Positions 1 through 7,401 of a stretch of DNA of 36,749 bases are shown in pieces (position 1 is the first letter of the stretch; each line of letters opens with the position of its first letter). Origin of the DNA: an uncultured Clostridia bacterium. GTDB lineage: Bacteria; Bacillota; Clostridia; Christensenellales; UBA1242. A program made the position numbers and the translations under genes. The notes below the pieces were generated by a model. It had not been told where the DNA came from, did not search any database, and was given only the letters and a program-made list of their open reading frames with translations. The stretch lies in NCBI GenBank assembly GCA_947053595.1, contig CAMRSX010000012.1, forward strand, positions 1-36,749. Direction: 5' to 3'.

Positions 1-1395
1 TTGTTGCTTCACGCGGTCTGGATTTGCCTCTGGCTTATCCATCTTGTTGATTGCCACAATCATTGGCACTTTTGCCGCCTTGATGTGGTTGATTGCTTCA
101 ATGGTTTGAGGCATAATGCCGTCATCCGCCGCCACAACCAAAATGGCAATGTCTGTCACCTCTGCACCGCGAGCGCGCATTGAAGTGAACGCCGCATGTC
201 CAGGAGTGTCAATAAAGGTGATTTTTTCGCCGTTGAACGAAATTTGATAAGCTCCAATCTTTTGCGTAATTCCGCCAGCCTCGCCCAGCACAACATTTGT
301 TTTTCTGAAAGCGTCCAAAAGCGAGGTTTTGCCGTGGTCGACGTGACCCATAACCGTCACAACAGGTGGACGCTTAAGCAAATCTTTTTCGTCGTCCATT
401 TCGCTGGAAGCGTCAAGCAGTTTTTCTTCATAGGTTTTGTCAAGCTTCAGTTCCACAGTCACGCCCAGTTCACCTGCCACAAGTTCGCAGGTGTCAAAAT
501 CAATGGTGCTGTTGATGGTTGCCATGATTCCCAAAAGCATAAGCTTCTTCACAATTTCTGCAACTGGCTTTCCAATTTTTTCGGAAAGCTCTTTCACAGT
601 GATTTCTCTGGAAGAAAGCACAGCATGAGTCACCTTTGGCGCAACAGTCACTTGCACTTCTCTTTTCTTCTTAATCAGCTTTCTTGAACCCATAACCTCT
701 TCTTCAAAACCGTTTTCATCCATGACAAGAATGTTGTTTTGCTTGTTTTGAAGACTGCGCTGCTTTGCACTGATTTTTTTGCTTTCATCAATGTTTCTGC
801 GCTGCTTGTTTTTGTTTCCAAAGTTTCTCTCTGGCGTTGCAAGCACCGAGCTGCTTTCCGTTGGTTGAGAGAAAGATTTGAAATTGTTGGCACGCGTCGA
901 AACAAAAGACCCGCTTTTTGGCCTGTTTTGTCCATTCATTGCAGGGCGATTTTGCTGCTGAGGAAATCTCTGTCCAAAGCCTCCGCCTTGCCTGTTGTTT
1001 TGCCCGCCGTTGCCAAAATTGCCATTTGGGCGCATTGACCTCTGTCCAAAACGATTATTATTGTTTTGTCCACGGTCTCGGTTGAAATCACGCTGCGAGT
1101 CAAACTTCCTGAAGTTGTTGTTCACATTTCCGCCCTGAGAGAAAACCTGCTTTTTTGGCTCTTCAGTCTTTTGCGCAGCAACAGTTTCAGCCGCCGCCTT
1201 TTTCTGCTCTTGCTCTGCCTTTTTTCTTTCTTCTTCGCGCTGCAAAGCCTGCAGTTTGGTTTTCTTCTCTTGAAGCGTTTTGGAGAAAGCGTCAACATCC
1301 GTCTTTGCTTGCTTGATTGACAATAATAAATCCTGCAAAGAGCCGTCCCTTTGAATGTTGTTAATTGATTTTAGTGCATTAAGTTGTTGTGCCAA
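1..1395 (-). CDS. infB: Translation initiation factor IF-2, 3' end missing
   Basis: IF-2 is the GTPase that positions initiator tRNA on the 30S subunit and promotes subunit joining. About 465 codons are visible and the gene runs off the left edge. The G domain shows the P-loop GHVDHGK near residue 350, DTPGHAAF near 395 and NKMD near 450. An IF2_N-like segment precedes it. Residues about 87-162 are a low-complexity stretch rich in Asn, Gln, Gly, Arg and Phe. The start is inferred to be TTG at 1395, because GGAG lies a few bases upstream inside the end of ylxQ and the frame has no suitable ATG there. The gene follows ylxQ by about 2 nt and so is translationally linked to it. Missing domains (rest of G, domains II-IV) lie outside the window. 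Identity is secure; the exact start is less so. Confidence 0.95.
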   Translation of the reverse strand, partial: MAQQLNALKSINNIQRDGSLQDLLLSIKQAKTDVDAFSKTLQEKKTKLQALQREEERKKAEQEQKKAAAETVAAQKTEEPKKQVFSQGGNVNNNFRKFDSQRDFNRDRGQNNNNRFGQRSMRPNGNFGNGGQNNRQGGGFGQRFPQQQNRPAMNGQNRPKSGSFVSTRANNFKSFSQPTESSSVLATPERNFGNKNKQRRNIDESKKISAKQRSLQNKQNNILVMDENGFEEEVMGSRKLIKKKREVQVTVAPKVTHAVLSSREITVKELSEKIGKPVAEIVKKLMLLGIMATINSTIDFDTCELVAGELGVTVELKLDKTYEEKLLDASSEMDDEKDLLKRPPVVTVMGHVDHGKTSLLDAFRKTNVVLGEAGGITQKIGAYQISFNGEKITFIDTPGHAAFTSMRARGAEVTDIAILVVAADDGIMPQTIEAINHIKAAKVPMIVAINKMDKPEANPDRVKQQ

Positions 1396-1396
1396 A

Positions 1397-1684
1397 TCAT
1401 TCTCCTTTTACAATCTTTGCGATTGCTTCGCTAAGATTTTTGTTTTTAATTCCGATAACTTTGCAGTTCTCGATTTTCATTATGTCCGAAAGGTTTTCAA
1501 TCTCCATAAGAGGAACTTTTCTTTTTTGTGACAAAAAGTTCATCTCCCGTGTCAGCGAGCGCCCCGCACTTTTGTCCATCAGCAGCAAATAAAGTTTTTT
1601 GTCATATTCCACAAGATTTTCTTGCCCAATAATCACAAAACCCGCTTTTCTTGAAATTGAAATCAATCCTGTCAAATCAGCCAA
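1397..1684 (-). CDS. ylxQ: L7Ae/L30e-family RNA-binding protein YlxQ
   Basis: A 95-residue protein of the ribosomal L7Ae/L30e/S12e/Gadd45 fold, the usual occupant between ylxR and infB in Bacillota. Such proteins bind kink-turn RNA; the cellular role of YlxQ is not settled. Family features are the N-terminal LISISRKAG segment, which resembles the RNA-contact helix, and a central hydrophobic strand ([12 protein letters not shown]). It overlaps rnpM by 8 nt and its stop lies next to the infB start, so the three are probably translated together. The last codons (Lys-Gly-Glu) supply the purine-rich sequence used as the infB ribosome binding site. The identification rests on synteny plus fold-like sequence and is quite secure. 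Confidence 0.88.
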   Translation of the reverse strand: MADLTGLISISRKAGFVIIGQENLVEYDKKLYLLLMDKSAGRSLTREMNFLSQKRKVPLMEIENLSDIMKIENCKVIGIKNKNLSEAIAKIVKGE

Positions 1685-1931
1685 TCTCTTCTCCTATCTT
1701 TTCATAAACTTCCATTGCAACATTGCACTTAAAAGCCCTGTTCAACGCCTTTTGCTTCACAAGCTTTTCAAAGCACTCTTTGCTGTTGCAAACATAAGCC
1801 CCTCTTCCATTGGCTTTGCCGGTTTTGTCAACAAAAATTTCGCCGTCCTTGTTTTTCACAACTCGAAGCAACTCTTTTTTGTCGCTTTGACCTCTGCAAA
1901 CCACACACATTCTAACTCGTTGTTTTTGCAT
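1677..1931 (-). CDS. rnpM: RNase P modulator RnpM (YlxR)
   Basis: A small basic YlxR-family protein of 84 residues. In Bacillus subtilis this protein has been reported to bind RNase P RNA and modulate tRNA maturation. The family hallmark RMCVVCR lies near the N-terminus, followed by the K-x-LLR segment, the GKANGRGAY motif and a second Cys pair. An upstream in-frame extension to 1970 exists. I place the start at ATG 1931 because GGAAAAG lies just upstream and because homologues begin at the equivalent Met-Gln-Lys. The extension would also run into nusA. It sits 10 nt after nusA and overlaps ylxQ, as expected for the nusA-ylxR-ylxQ-infB operon. Confidence 0.9.
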   Translation of the reverse strand: MQKQRVRMCVVCRGQSDKKELLRVVKNKDGEIFVDKTGKANGRGAYVCNSKECFEKLVKQKALNRAFKCNVAMEVYEKIGEEIG

Positions 1932-1941
1932 ATTCTTTTCC

Positions 1942-3108
1942 TTATTCGTCCTGCCCAAACTCGTTGTCAATTGGCTCCAGTTCTTCCAAATCGCTCATGT
2001 CAAAAGAGGTGTCATCCGAAAGTTCTGTCAGCTCATATTCTGTCTCCTGCTTTTCAACTTCGGCTGGCTTTAAGAAGCTTTCTGGCTTAACATCAATCTT
2101 CCAGCCAGTCAGCCTTGCAGCCAAGCGAACATTCTGTCCGCCCTTACCAATGGCAAGCGAAAGTTTGTCGTCAGGCACAATAACTTGGCTCATGTTCAGG
2201 CTGTCATTGGTTTCAACAGACAGCACCTTTGCTGGGCTAAGCGCCCTTGCAATATATTCAAGTGGGTCTTCAGAAAATTCCACCAAGTCAATCTTTTCGC
2301 CATTAAGCTCGTTGACAATGGTGTCAATTCTGCTTCCGCGATTTCCCACACAAGCGCCAATGGCGTCAATGTTTTGTTTTTCGGTGTAAACTGCAACTTT
2401 GGTGCGGTTGCCAGCGTCACGAGCAATGTTTTTGATGATTACATCTCCACTTGCAACTTCTGGAACTTCCAATTCAAACAATTTTCTCACAAAGCCAATG
2501 TTGCTTCTTGAAACCTGAATTTGAGGACCTTTGAAAGAATCCTTAATCTTCTTCACATAAACCTTAACTCTGTCGCCAACATTAAATTTGTCGGTTGGAA
2601 TTTGGTCATTTTTCATCATCACGCCTTCAGTGTTTGTGCCAGAAATCTTAACATAAACATTGTCGCCGTCCACGCGCTTAACAATGGTTGTCAAAAGCTC
2701 ATCTTCCTTTTCAGAAAGCTCACTGATGGCAGTTTGTCTTTCCATTTCGCGAAGTTTTTGCATGACAACTTGCTTTGCAGTTTGGGCAGCAATTCTTCCA
2801 AAATCTTTTGTGGTTTCTTCCACAGCAACAATGTCGCCAACCTTATATGATTTCTTTTCCAAACGCGCCTCGGCAAGCGAGATTTCTTTGTCTGGGTCTT
2901 CCACTTCTTCCACAACAGTTTTGTAAGAATAAATTCTGATTGTGTTGCGCTCTGGAAAAAGCTTCACCATTGCGGATTTTGCCTCGCCATACATCTTTTT
3001 GTAAGCCGATGTCAACGCAGCCTCCAGTGTTTCAATGAAGGTGTTCTTATCAATCTTCTTTTCTGCTTCAAGGTCATCAAGCGCCTTAAAAAAATCTTTA
3101 TTAACCAT
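1942..3108 (-). CDS. nusA: Transcription termination/antitermination protein NusA
   Basis: NusA binds RNA polymerase and nascent RNA and promotes pausing and intrinsic termination. The 388-residue length is typical of Bacillota. Recognisable in order are the N-terminal polymerase-binding domain (about 1-130), an S1 domain (about 135-200, with GDRVKVYVKKI) and two KH domains (about 200-345). The KH part includes GACVGNRGSRID and the second GXXG motif in AIGKGGQNVRLA. The tail from about 355 is acidic. ATG 3108 is preceded by AAGGAG. It is the second gene of the rimP-nusA-rnpM-ylxQ-infB unit, 24 nt after rimP. Its leader (3592-3700) carries a hairpin that could mediate NusA autoregulation. The assignment is secure. 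Confidence 0.97.
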   Translation of the reverse strand: MVNKDFFKALDDLEAEKKIDKNTFIETLEAALTSAYKKMYGEAKSAMVKLFPERNTIRIYSYKTVVEEVEDPDKEISLAEARLEKKSYKVGDIVAVEETTKDFGRIAAQTAKQVVMQKLREMERQTAISELSEKEDELLTTIVKRVDGDNVYVKISGTNTEGVMMKNDQIPTDKFNVGDRVKVYVKKIKDSFKGPQIQVSRSNIGFVRKLFELEVPEVASGDVIIKNIARDAGNRTKVAVYTEKQNIDAIGACVGNRGSRIDTIVNELNGEKIDLVEFSEDPLEYIARALSPAKVLSVETNDSLNMSQVIVPDDKLSLAIGKGGQNVRLAARLTGWKIDVKPESFLKPAEVEKQETEYELTELSDDTSFDMSDLEELEPIDNEFGQDE

Positions 3109-3132
3109 TTTTCATTTCTCCTTAATTTTTTT

Positions 3133-3591
3133 TTAAAACTTAATCACAAGTTTCATGTTTGCAACTTTGTTTCTTTCAAAAGTGATTATTTCTTTGGCTG
3201 TCTTCAAAACAACTTCCTCAGCCGTAAAACTTTCCAAAACTCCAACAAAGTTTTTCTTGCCGTTTTGTTTTGAAAAAAGTGTAACTTCCACCTCCTTGCC
3301 AACACTGCGGCTTAAATCTCTGTCTGTTTTAAGCGGTCTGTCCAGCCCAGGCGAAGAAACCACCAAAGTGTATGGTTTGCCGTCCGTTGGGTCAATTTCA
3401 TCCAGCATTGGGTCAAGCTTTTTGCTGACAAGCTCGCAATCGTCCACCGTCACACCCTTGTCACAGTCCAGCGTGAAAATCAAGCTCATTCCGCCGCCCT
3501 CTTTCACATACTGCACATCCACAAGCTCAAAGCCCATTTCTTCAACAATGCCCTTCAGCTTTTCTTCGCAAATCTGTTTAATTTTTGCCAT
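3133..3591 (-). CDS. rimP: Ribosome maturation factor RimP
   Basis: RimP assists 30S subunit assembly. The protein is 152 residues, the usual size. The N-terminal alpha/beta domain includes LVDVQYVKEGGG and CDKGVTVDDCE. The conserved YTLVVSSPGLDRPL motif and the C-terminal SH3-like domain follow. An in-frame extension to 3630 is available. ATG 3591 is preferred because GGAGGG lies directly upstream and because homologues start here. It is the first gene of the rimP-nusA-rnpM-ylxQ-infB operon and has a consensus vegetative promoter about 110 nt upstream. The assignment is secure. Confidence 0.95.
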   Translation of the reverse strand: MAKIKQICEEKLKGIVEEMGFELVDVQYVKEGGGMSLIFTLDCDKGVTVDDCELVSKKLDPMLDEIDPTDGKPYTLVVSSPGLDRPLKTDRDLSRSVGKEVEVTLFSKQNGKKNFVGVLESFTAEEVVLKTAKEIITFERNKVANMKLVIKF

Positions 3592-3660
3592 ATTCCCTCC
3601 AAAAATTTTGCCATTTTTGCCTGCACACAAAAACTAACAAAACTGCCCTTATAACACAAA

Positions 3661-3684
3661 GAGTGAGCAAACTTTGCCCACTCC
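3661..3684 (-). promoter_or_regulatory. Putative attenuator hairpin in the rimP-nusA leader
   Basis: In the minus-strand RNA, GAGTG pairs with CACTC and, after one mismatch, GCAAA pairs with TTTGC across a tiny loop. The stem is followed by TTTGTGTTAT, a poor U-tract. It begins about 10 nt after the predicted start of the rimP-nusA transcript. In B. subtilis the nusA operon leader has been reported to contain a NusA-dependent terminator used for autoregulation without an antiterminator. A strong hairpin with a weak U-tract fits that class. The function here is inferred. Confidence 0.55.
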
Positions 3685-3700
3685 TTGTCAAGATATTAAT

Positions 3701-3729
3701 ATTATAACCCATTAAAATATAAATTGCAA
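3701..3729 (-). promoter_or_regulatory. SigA-type promoter of the rimP-nusA operon
   Basis: On the minus strand TTGCAA (3729-3724) and TATAAT (3706-3701) are separated by 17 bp. The predicted transcript start is near 3694. The following hairpin at 3684-3661 would therefore lie in the leader and not terminate the upstream gene alone. Confidence 0.75.
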
Positions 3730-3742
3730 GGATTTTAAGAAA

Positions 3743-3862
3743 TTAATTCGGGTTTTTTACAATTTTTTTTGACTGTTCAAACTCCTGAATAAACTTTTTG
3801 TTCGTTTTGCTGTCAGCTTCATAAATCTTCAACAATACATAATTTCAACCTGTGCTTTTCTT
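3743..3862 (-). pseudogene. In-frame, protein-like tail after the orphan gene's stop
   Basis: Directly after the stop at 3863 the same frame reads five codons (Lys-Lys-Ser-Thr-Gly), a TGA, then 33 codons rich in Lys, Glu and hydrophobics, and a TAA at 3745-3743. The composition looks like an amphipathic helical C-terminus, not intergenic DNA. No separate ribosome binding site is evident. I read it as the remnant C-terminus of the upstream gene; a chance open frame is the alternative. Confidence 0.4.
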
Positions 3863-4501
3863 TTAAAGCCCCTTCAAAAAATCCCGTTTAAAATGCGCAT
3901 CAGTGTCAGAAAAGCGATGATAACTGTCCAAAACATAGTCTGATTTAAGCAAATACATTGGCAAAGCATATTCCGTACGAACCTCACCTGTGTAATCTCC
4001 CTGCCCCTTAAAACTCACAGCAATCTCGTTTGGAACATCAACTGCAATAATTTTTTGATTTGAAGCATTGCCAAATCCAGAAAACCTGTTATGATAGTTT
4101 GGATTTGCAAAAAAGCCAGCCACATTAACGCTTAAAAGAAAAACATAATCGCATTTTCGTTCTGTCAACAATTCATCAATTTCGTTTGGCAAGACATCAC
4201 TCTCAAGGTTTTTGTTATAGAACTTAAATATTGCTTGCTTTTTTCCAATGCCATTCTCAAACAAAGGAATTTCTTTTGGAATGTCAGCGAAGGTTTTTAA
4301 AATTGGCGCCCTAAAATCACTTTTGCTTTTTTTTGAAGAAAGATATTCCTTCCACAGGTTATTAAAGCAAGGATAATTATTTCTGAAAAAAGTTATGTCC
4401 TTGACATAATTAAACAGTGCCCCACCAAATGTCAATTTAAGCGGATTGTCATTTTTGATTGCAGAAATTTCTTCTTCGCCGCAAACCCTAAACAGCCTCA
4501 T
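3863..4501 (-). CDS. Unrecognised 212-residue protein, possibly C-terminally truncated
   Basis: I do not recognise this protein. It has mixed alpha/beta composition with no signal peptide or membrane segment. It opens with LFRVCGEEEISAIK and ends in an aromatic and charged region. The start is taken at ATG 4501 after GAGAGGGAAA; the frame extends to 4549 without a ribosome binding site. It lies between the PolC-like gene (terminator at 4583-4605) and the rimP promoter, a place where Bacillota normally have nothing, so it is an insertion into a conserved block. After the TAA at 3865-3863 the same frame continues, with one TGA (3847-3845), as protein-like sequence down to a TAA at 3745-3743. 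That suggests a gene shortened by two nonsense codons. Confidence 0.65.
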   Translation of the reverse strand: MRLFRVCGEEEISAIKNDNPLKLTFGGALFNYVKDITFFRNNYPCFNNLWKEYLSSKKSKSDFRAPILKTFADIPKEIPLFENGIGKKQAIFKFYNKNLESDVLPNEIDELLTERKCDYVFLLSVNVAGFFANPNYHNRFSGFGNASNQKIIAVDVPNEIAVSFKGQGDYTGEVRTEYALPMYLLKSDYVLDSYHRFSDTDAHFKRDFLKGL

Positions 4502-4582
4502 TTTCCCTCTCTCGATTTTGATTATATCACATCTCTGCCCCCATTTCAAGAGTCAGTTTGACAAATTTGAAAATTTTTGACA

Positions 4583-4605
4583 CAAAAAAAGAGCATAATT
4601 CGCTC
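4583..4605 (-). terminator. Intrinsic terminator after the PolC-like gene
   Basis: In the minus-strand RNA, GAGC pairs with GCTC around a 7-nt loop (4605-4591), followed by a run of seven T. It lies about 65 nt after the PolC-like stop and separates that gene from the orphan gene. Confidence 0.6.
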
Positions 4606-4667
4606 CTTTTGTTTGTTTTCATTTCAAAACTTGACCCTTTCCTCTTTTATTAATCGCACAGCAAAAA

Positions 4668-6215
4668 TCAACCATACTTTCTTTGGGTTTCGTTAAGTTT
4701 CAAAAGCACCTGTGCTGTGGCATAGGCGTCATTCCAAGCACGATGTGCCCCTTCCAGCGTCAAGCCCAGCGCCTTCACAACTGTGGCAAGGTTAAACCTA
4801 GAAATCTTCAGCCTCGCAACCCTTGCTTCGTTCATGGTGTCAATCACTTCGTTGTCAAAATCCAGTCCAGCATTCTCGCCTTCACGCTTGATGAAAAGCA
4901 TATCAAAGTTAATCACATTGTGCCCGCTTAAGATGCAGCCGCGCGTGAATTCATAAAAATCCCTAATCACATTTTCAATTGGTGGAGCGTCAACCACCAT
5001 GTCGTCCGTGATGCCAGTCAGCTTTGTCACCTCATAAGGAATTCTCACCGTTGGCTTGACAAAAGTGGAGAATTTTTCCACAATGTTTCCGTTTTCAATC
5101 TTAACAGCGCCAAGTTCAATAATTTGGTCGTTCTCTCGGTCAAGCCCTGTGGTTTCGCAGTCAAACACAACAATTTTTCTGCCCATAATTTTGTTGTTAT
5201 ATTTTTGTTGCTGCTCAAACAAGCTGTCCTGCTCCAGCGCCACAATCTTCTCAATTTCAACAACTGGGCCCATTTGAATTTTCTTCACCGGCTGCTCTGG
5301 CTCTTTTTCCACCTCACTTGCAAGGGCAAGTTTGTCCACAACAAGCTGCAGTTTTCCAGAAATCTTTTGCACCTGCACATCTCCTTGCACCAGCACATAC
5401 ATAAACTCTTCCAAAACGTCCATGTTCTTTTCTTGAGATTTTGGGCAGAAATAAATGCAATCCATCCTGCCTTTGCCGTCGTCCAGCACAAAAGTGAAAT
5501 ATGCCTTGCTTTGCCCCGCCAACTTTCCTTTCTTAATCACAAACTCGCGGCGCTCCAGCTTTTTGATGTATCCCGCAACAATCACCGCACTCTTTGGCGA
5601 TTTGATGCCTTTCAAAAATTCCGGCTTTGTTGGAATGTCCTTTCCAATCACTTCCTTCACAATTTGCACATCAAAGCGCTTTGTCACTTTGTAAGTGGTT
5701 GAAATTTCCACATTCTCAATGTCAACCTCGTCCACCAACTGCTGATTTTGCTTGAGTGAAATGACAAAATTTGTCAAGAAGTTGTCTTGCAAGAACTTGG
5801 AAAGCTCAGAAGCAATTTTGTGCTCTGAGAAGAAATTGTGCATTCTCAAACTCAGCTCAACTTCCACAATCACATCAATGGCAGTTATGTCAATTTTAAA
5901 AGACTGGTCAGATATGTAAGTCATCACAAGTTTATATTTTCTTTCAAAAAAATTTGCAATGGCTTTTCTGATAAGCTTTTCTTCCACAAACGCGCGCATA
6001 AACTTCACTCGCAAACTCAGCCCTTCCAAATCAAGGGTGTCATCCAGCCACTTAACAATCTCTTGCTTTTCTTGCACAGAAAGCTCTTGGTCTGTGGAAG
6101 GATATAAAAAAGTGACGGAAAGCACATCCTCACCTTTTTTAACCACAACACTTTGAAGTTGCAGATTTTTATATTTCTCGCCAAAAGCGGAAGCGAACTC
6201 TTGTTGAAAACTCAT
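4668..6215 (-). CDS. PolC-like protein: N-terminal, OB and DEDDh exonuclease domains only
   Basis: This 515-residue gene sits exactly where polC lies in other Bacillota (after rseP, before rimP). Full PolC is about 1,400 residues. Residues about 1-200 resemble the PolC N-terminal region. Residues about 205-300 resemble its OB domain (VIVAGYIKKLERREF through MDCIYF). Residues about 345-510 are a proofreading-type exonuclease with FDCETTG, HNVINFDML and a closing HRAWND, giving the DEDDh residues. No PHP metal-binding histidines or palm-domain aspartate motifs are present, and the frame ends shortly after the exonuclease, followed by a terminator. It therefore cannot polymerise DNA. It could be a stand-alone 3'-5' exonuclease that uses PolC-type contacts. 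The ATG coincides with the predicted transcription start and has no Shine-Dalgarno sequence. Confidence 0.85.
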   Translation of the reverse strand: MSFQQEFASAFGEKYKNLQLQSVVVKKGEDVLSVTFLYPSTDQELSVQEKQEIVKWLDDTLDLEGLSLRVKFMRAFVEEKLIRKAIANFFERKYKLVMTYISDQSFKIDITAIDVIVEVELSLRMHNFFSEHKIASELSKFLQDNFLTNFVISLKQNQQLVDEVDIENVEISTTYKVTKRFDVQIVKEVIGKDIPTKPEFLKGIKSPKSAVIVAGYIKKLERREFVIKKGKLAGQSKAYFTFVLDDGKGRMDCIYFCPKSQEKNMDVLEEFMYVLVQGDVQVQKISGKLQLVVDKLALASEVEKEPEQPVKKIQMGPVVEIEKIVALEQDSLFEQQQKYNNKIMGRKIVVFDCETTGLDRENDQIIELGAVKIENGNIVEKFSTFVKPTVRIPYEVTKLTGITDDMVVDAPPIENVIRDFYEFTRGCILSGHNVINFDMLFIKREGENAGLDFDNEVIDTMNEARVARLKISRFNLATVVKALGLTLEGAHRAWNDAYATAQVLLKLNETQRKYG

Positions 6216-6221
6216 ATCAAC

Positions 6222-6250
6222 ATTTTAAGCCAAATCCAGCCTTTTGTCAA
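6222..6250 (-). promoter_or_regulatory. Consensus promoter giving a leaderless PolC-like transcript
   Basis: On the minus strand TTGACA (6250-6245) and TAAAAT (6227-6222) are separated by exactly 17 bp. Counting seven bases from the -10 box puts +1 at 6215, the A of the start codon. There is no purine-rich ribosome binding site before that ATG. Confidence 0.75.
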
Positions 6251-6306
6251 GCATAATTTGTGAAACGATAAATCTGTCGTGGTGCAATCATCGCAGTTTT
6301 CGCCCC

Positions 6307-7365
6307 CTACAGGACGAAGTGCAAAATATCCACAATAATAACAAAGCCAAACAAAACGCAAAGCCCGACAAAGTGAATCATGCCTTCCACCTTTCGGTTG
6401 ATTGGCTTACCCCTAATCCACTCGATAAGCGTGAACAAAACATGTGAGCCGTCCAGCGCCGGAAATGGCAAGATGTTAAACACCGCCAAATTGGCCGCGA
6501 TTAGCGGAATCAACACCAAAAGATAGGTCATGCTTTGAGAAGCCATTGTGGCAATGGTGGTGATGGTGGCAACCGTGCCTCCCATCTCCTTGATTGGAAC
6601 TTGAAAAGTGATAAGCATCCACAAACTTTTCAAAAGAACCCAAGCAAAGCCAAACGCAACTTCAAAGCATCGGCAAAAGCCAGCCCAAGCGCCATACACA
6701 TAATTTTGTGCGGTGATGCCAATCATATATTGCTTTTCTCCATCCACCACAGCTGGATGAACCACAATCACCAAATCCATTTGTTCTTTGTTGCGCTTCA
6801 CAGTCACATCGAAGGTATATTCGCCGCCAGCATAGTCTTCAGCCTCATAAAAAGCTTTTGCCTGCGCCTTTTGCTGGCTTATGAGGTTTGCATAATCGGC
6901 ACCAAACGCAAAGTCAATCTTTTGCCCCTCAATGTGCGTGACAACATCGCCAACCTCAAAAGAGTTGGCATATTGTGCATCCACTGAAGCAATCTGCTTG
7001 ACATCATAGCCAATGGTGCAAAGCAAAATCCAAGAGAAGATGATTGCGGTGATGAAGTTTGCAGTCACACCCGCGCAAAACACAATAATTCTTTTCCAAG
7101 GCTTTTGATTGTTGAAAGCCGTTGGAGAAGCACTGTCTTCATCTTCTCCGTCAAAAGCGCAATAGCCCCCCAGCGGAAAAATCCTAAAAGAAAACTTCTC
7201 GCCCGTCTTCTTGCTGGTGCGAGAAAAGATTGGAAAGCCAAATCCAATGGAAAATTCAGTAATCTTAAATTTCAAAATTTTGCCGGCAATATAATGTCCA
7301 AATTCATGAATAAGCACCATGAAAAGCAAGATGACAACTGCAAGCAAAATGTACAAAACAATCAT
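6307..7365 (-). CDS. rseP: Site-2 membrane metalloprotease RseP
   Basis: An intramembrane zinc metalloprotease (M50/S2P family) that cleaves membrane-bound substrates such as anti-sigma factors and signal-peptide remnants. It has 352 residues. The first membrane helix carries HEFGH at residues 20-24, with His20, Glu21 and His24 as active-site residues. A PDZ-like region occupies about 110-230, including the VGDVVTHIEGQKI segment. The second metal-ligand motif NILPFPALDGSH lies near residue 305, and further helices close the protein. It starts 36 nt after cdsA; dxr, usually found between them, is absent. The start ATG is preceded by GAGGATTTGAT, a usable but modest site. The assignment is secure. 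Confidence 0.95.
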   Translation of the reverse strand: MIVLYILLAVVILLFMVLIHEFGHYIAGKILKFKITEFSIGFGFPIFSRTSKKTGEKFSFRIFPLGGYCAFDGEDEDSASPTAFNNQKPWKRIIVFCAGVTANFITAIIFSWILLCTIGYDVKQIASVDAQYANSFEVGDVVTHIEGQKIDFAFGADYANLISQQKAQAKAFYEAEDYAGGEYTFDVTVKRNKEQMDLVIVVHPAVVDGEKQYMIGITAQNYVYGAWAGFCRCFEVAFGFAWVLLKSLWMLITFQVPIKEMGGTVATITTIATMASQSMTYLLVLIPLIAANLAVFNILPFPALDGSHVLFTLIEWIRGKPINRKVEGMIHFVGLCVLFGFVIIVDILHFVL

Positions 7366-7401
7366 ATCAAATCCTCAAAATCTGTGTAGGTCTTTTGTGA
7401 A

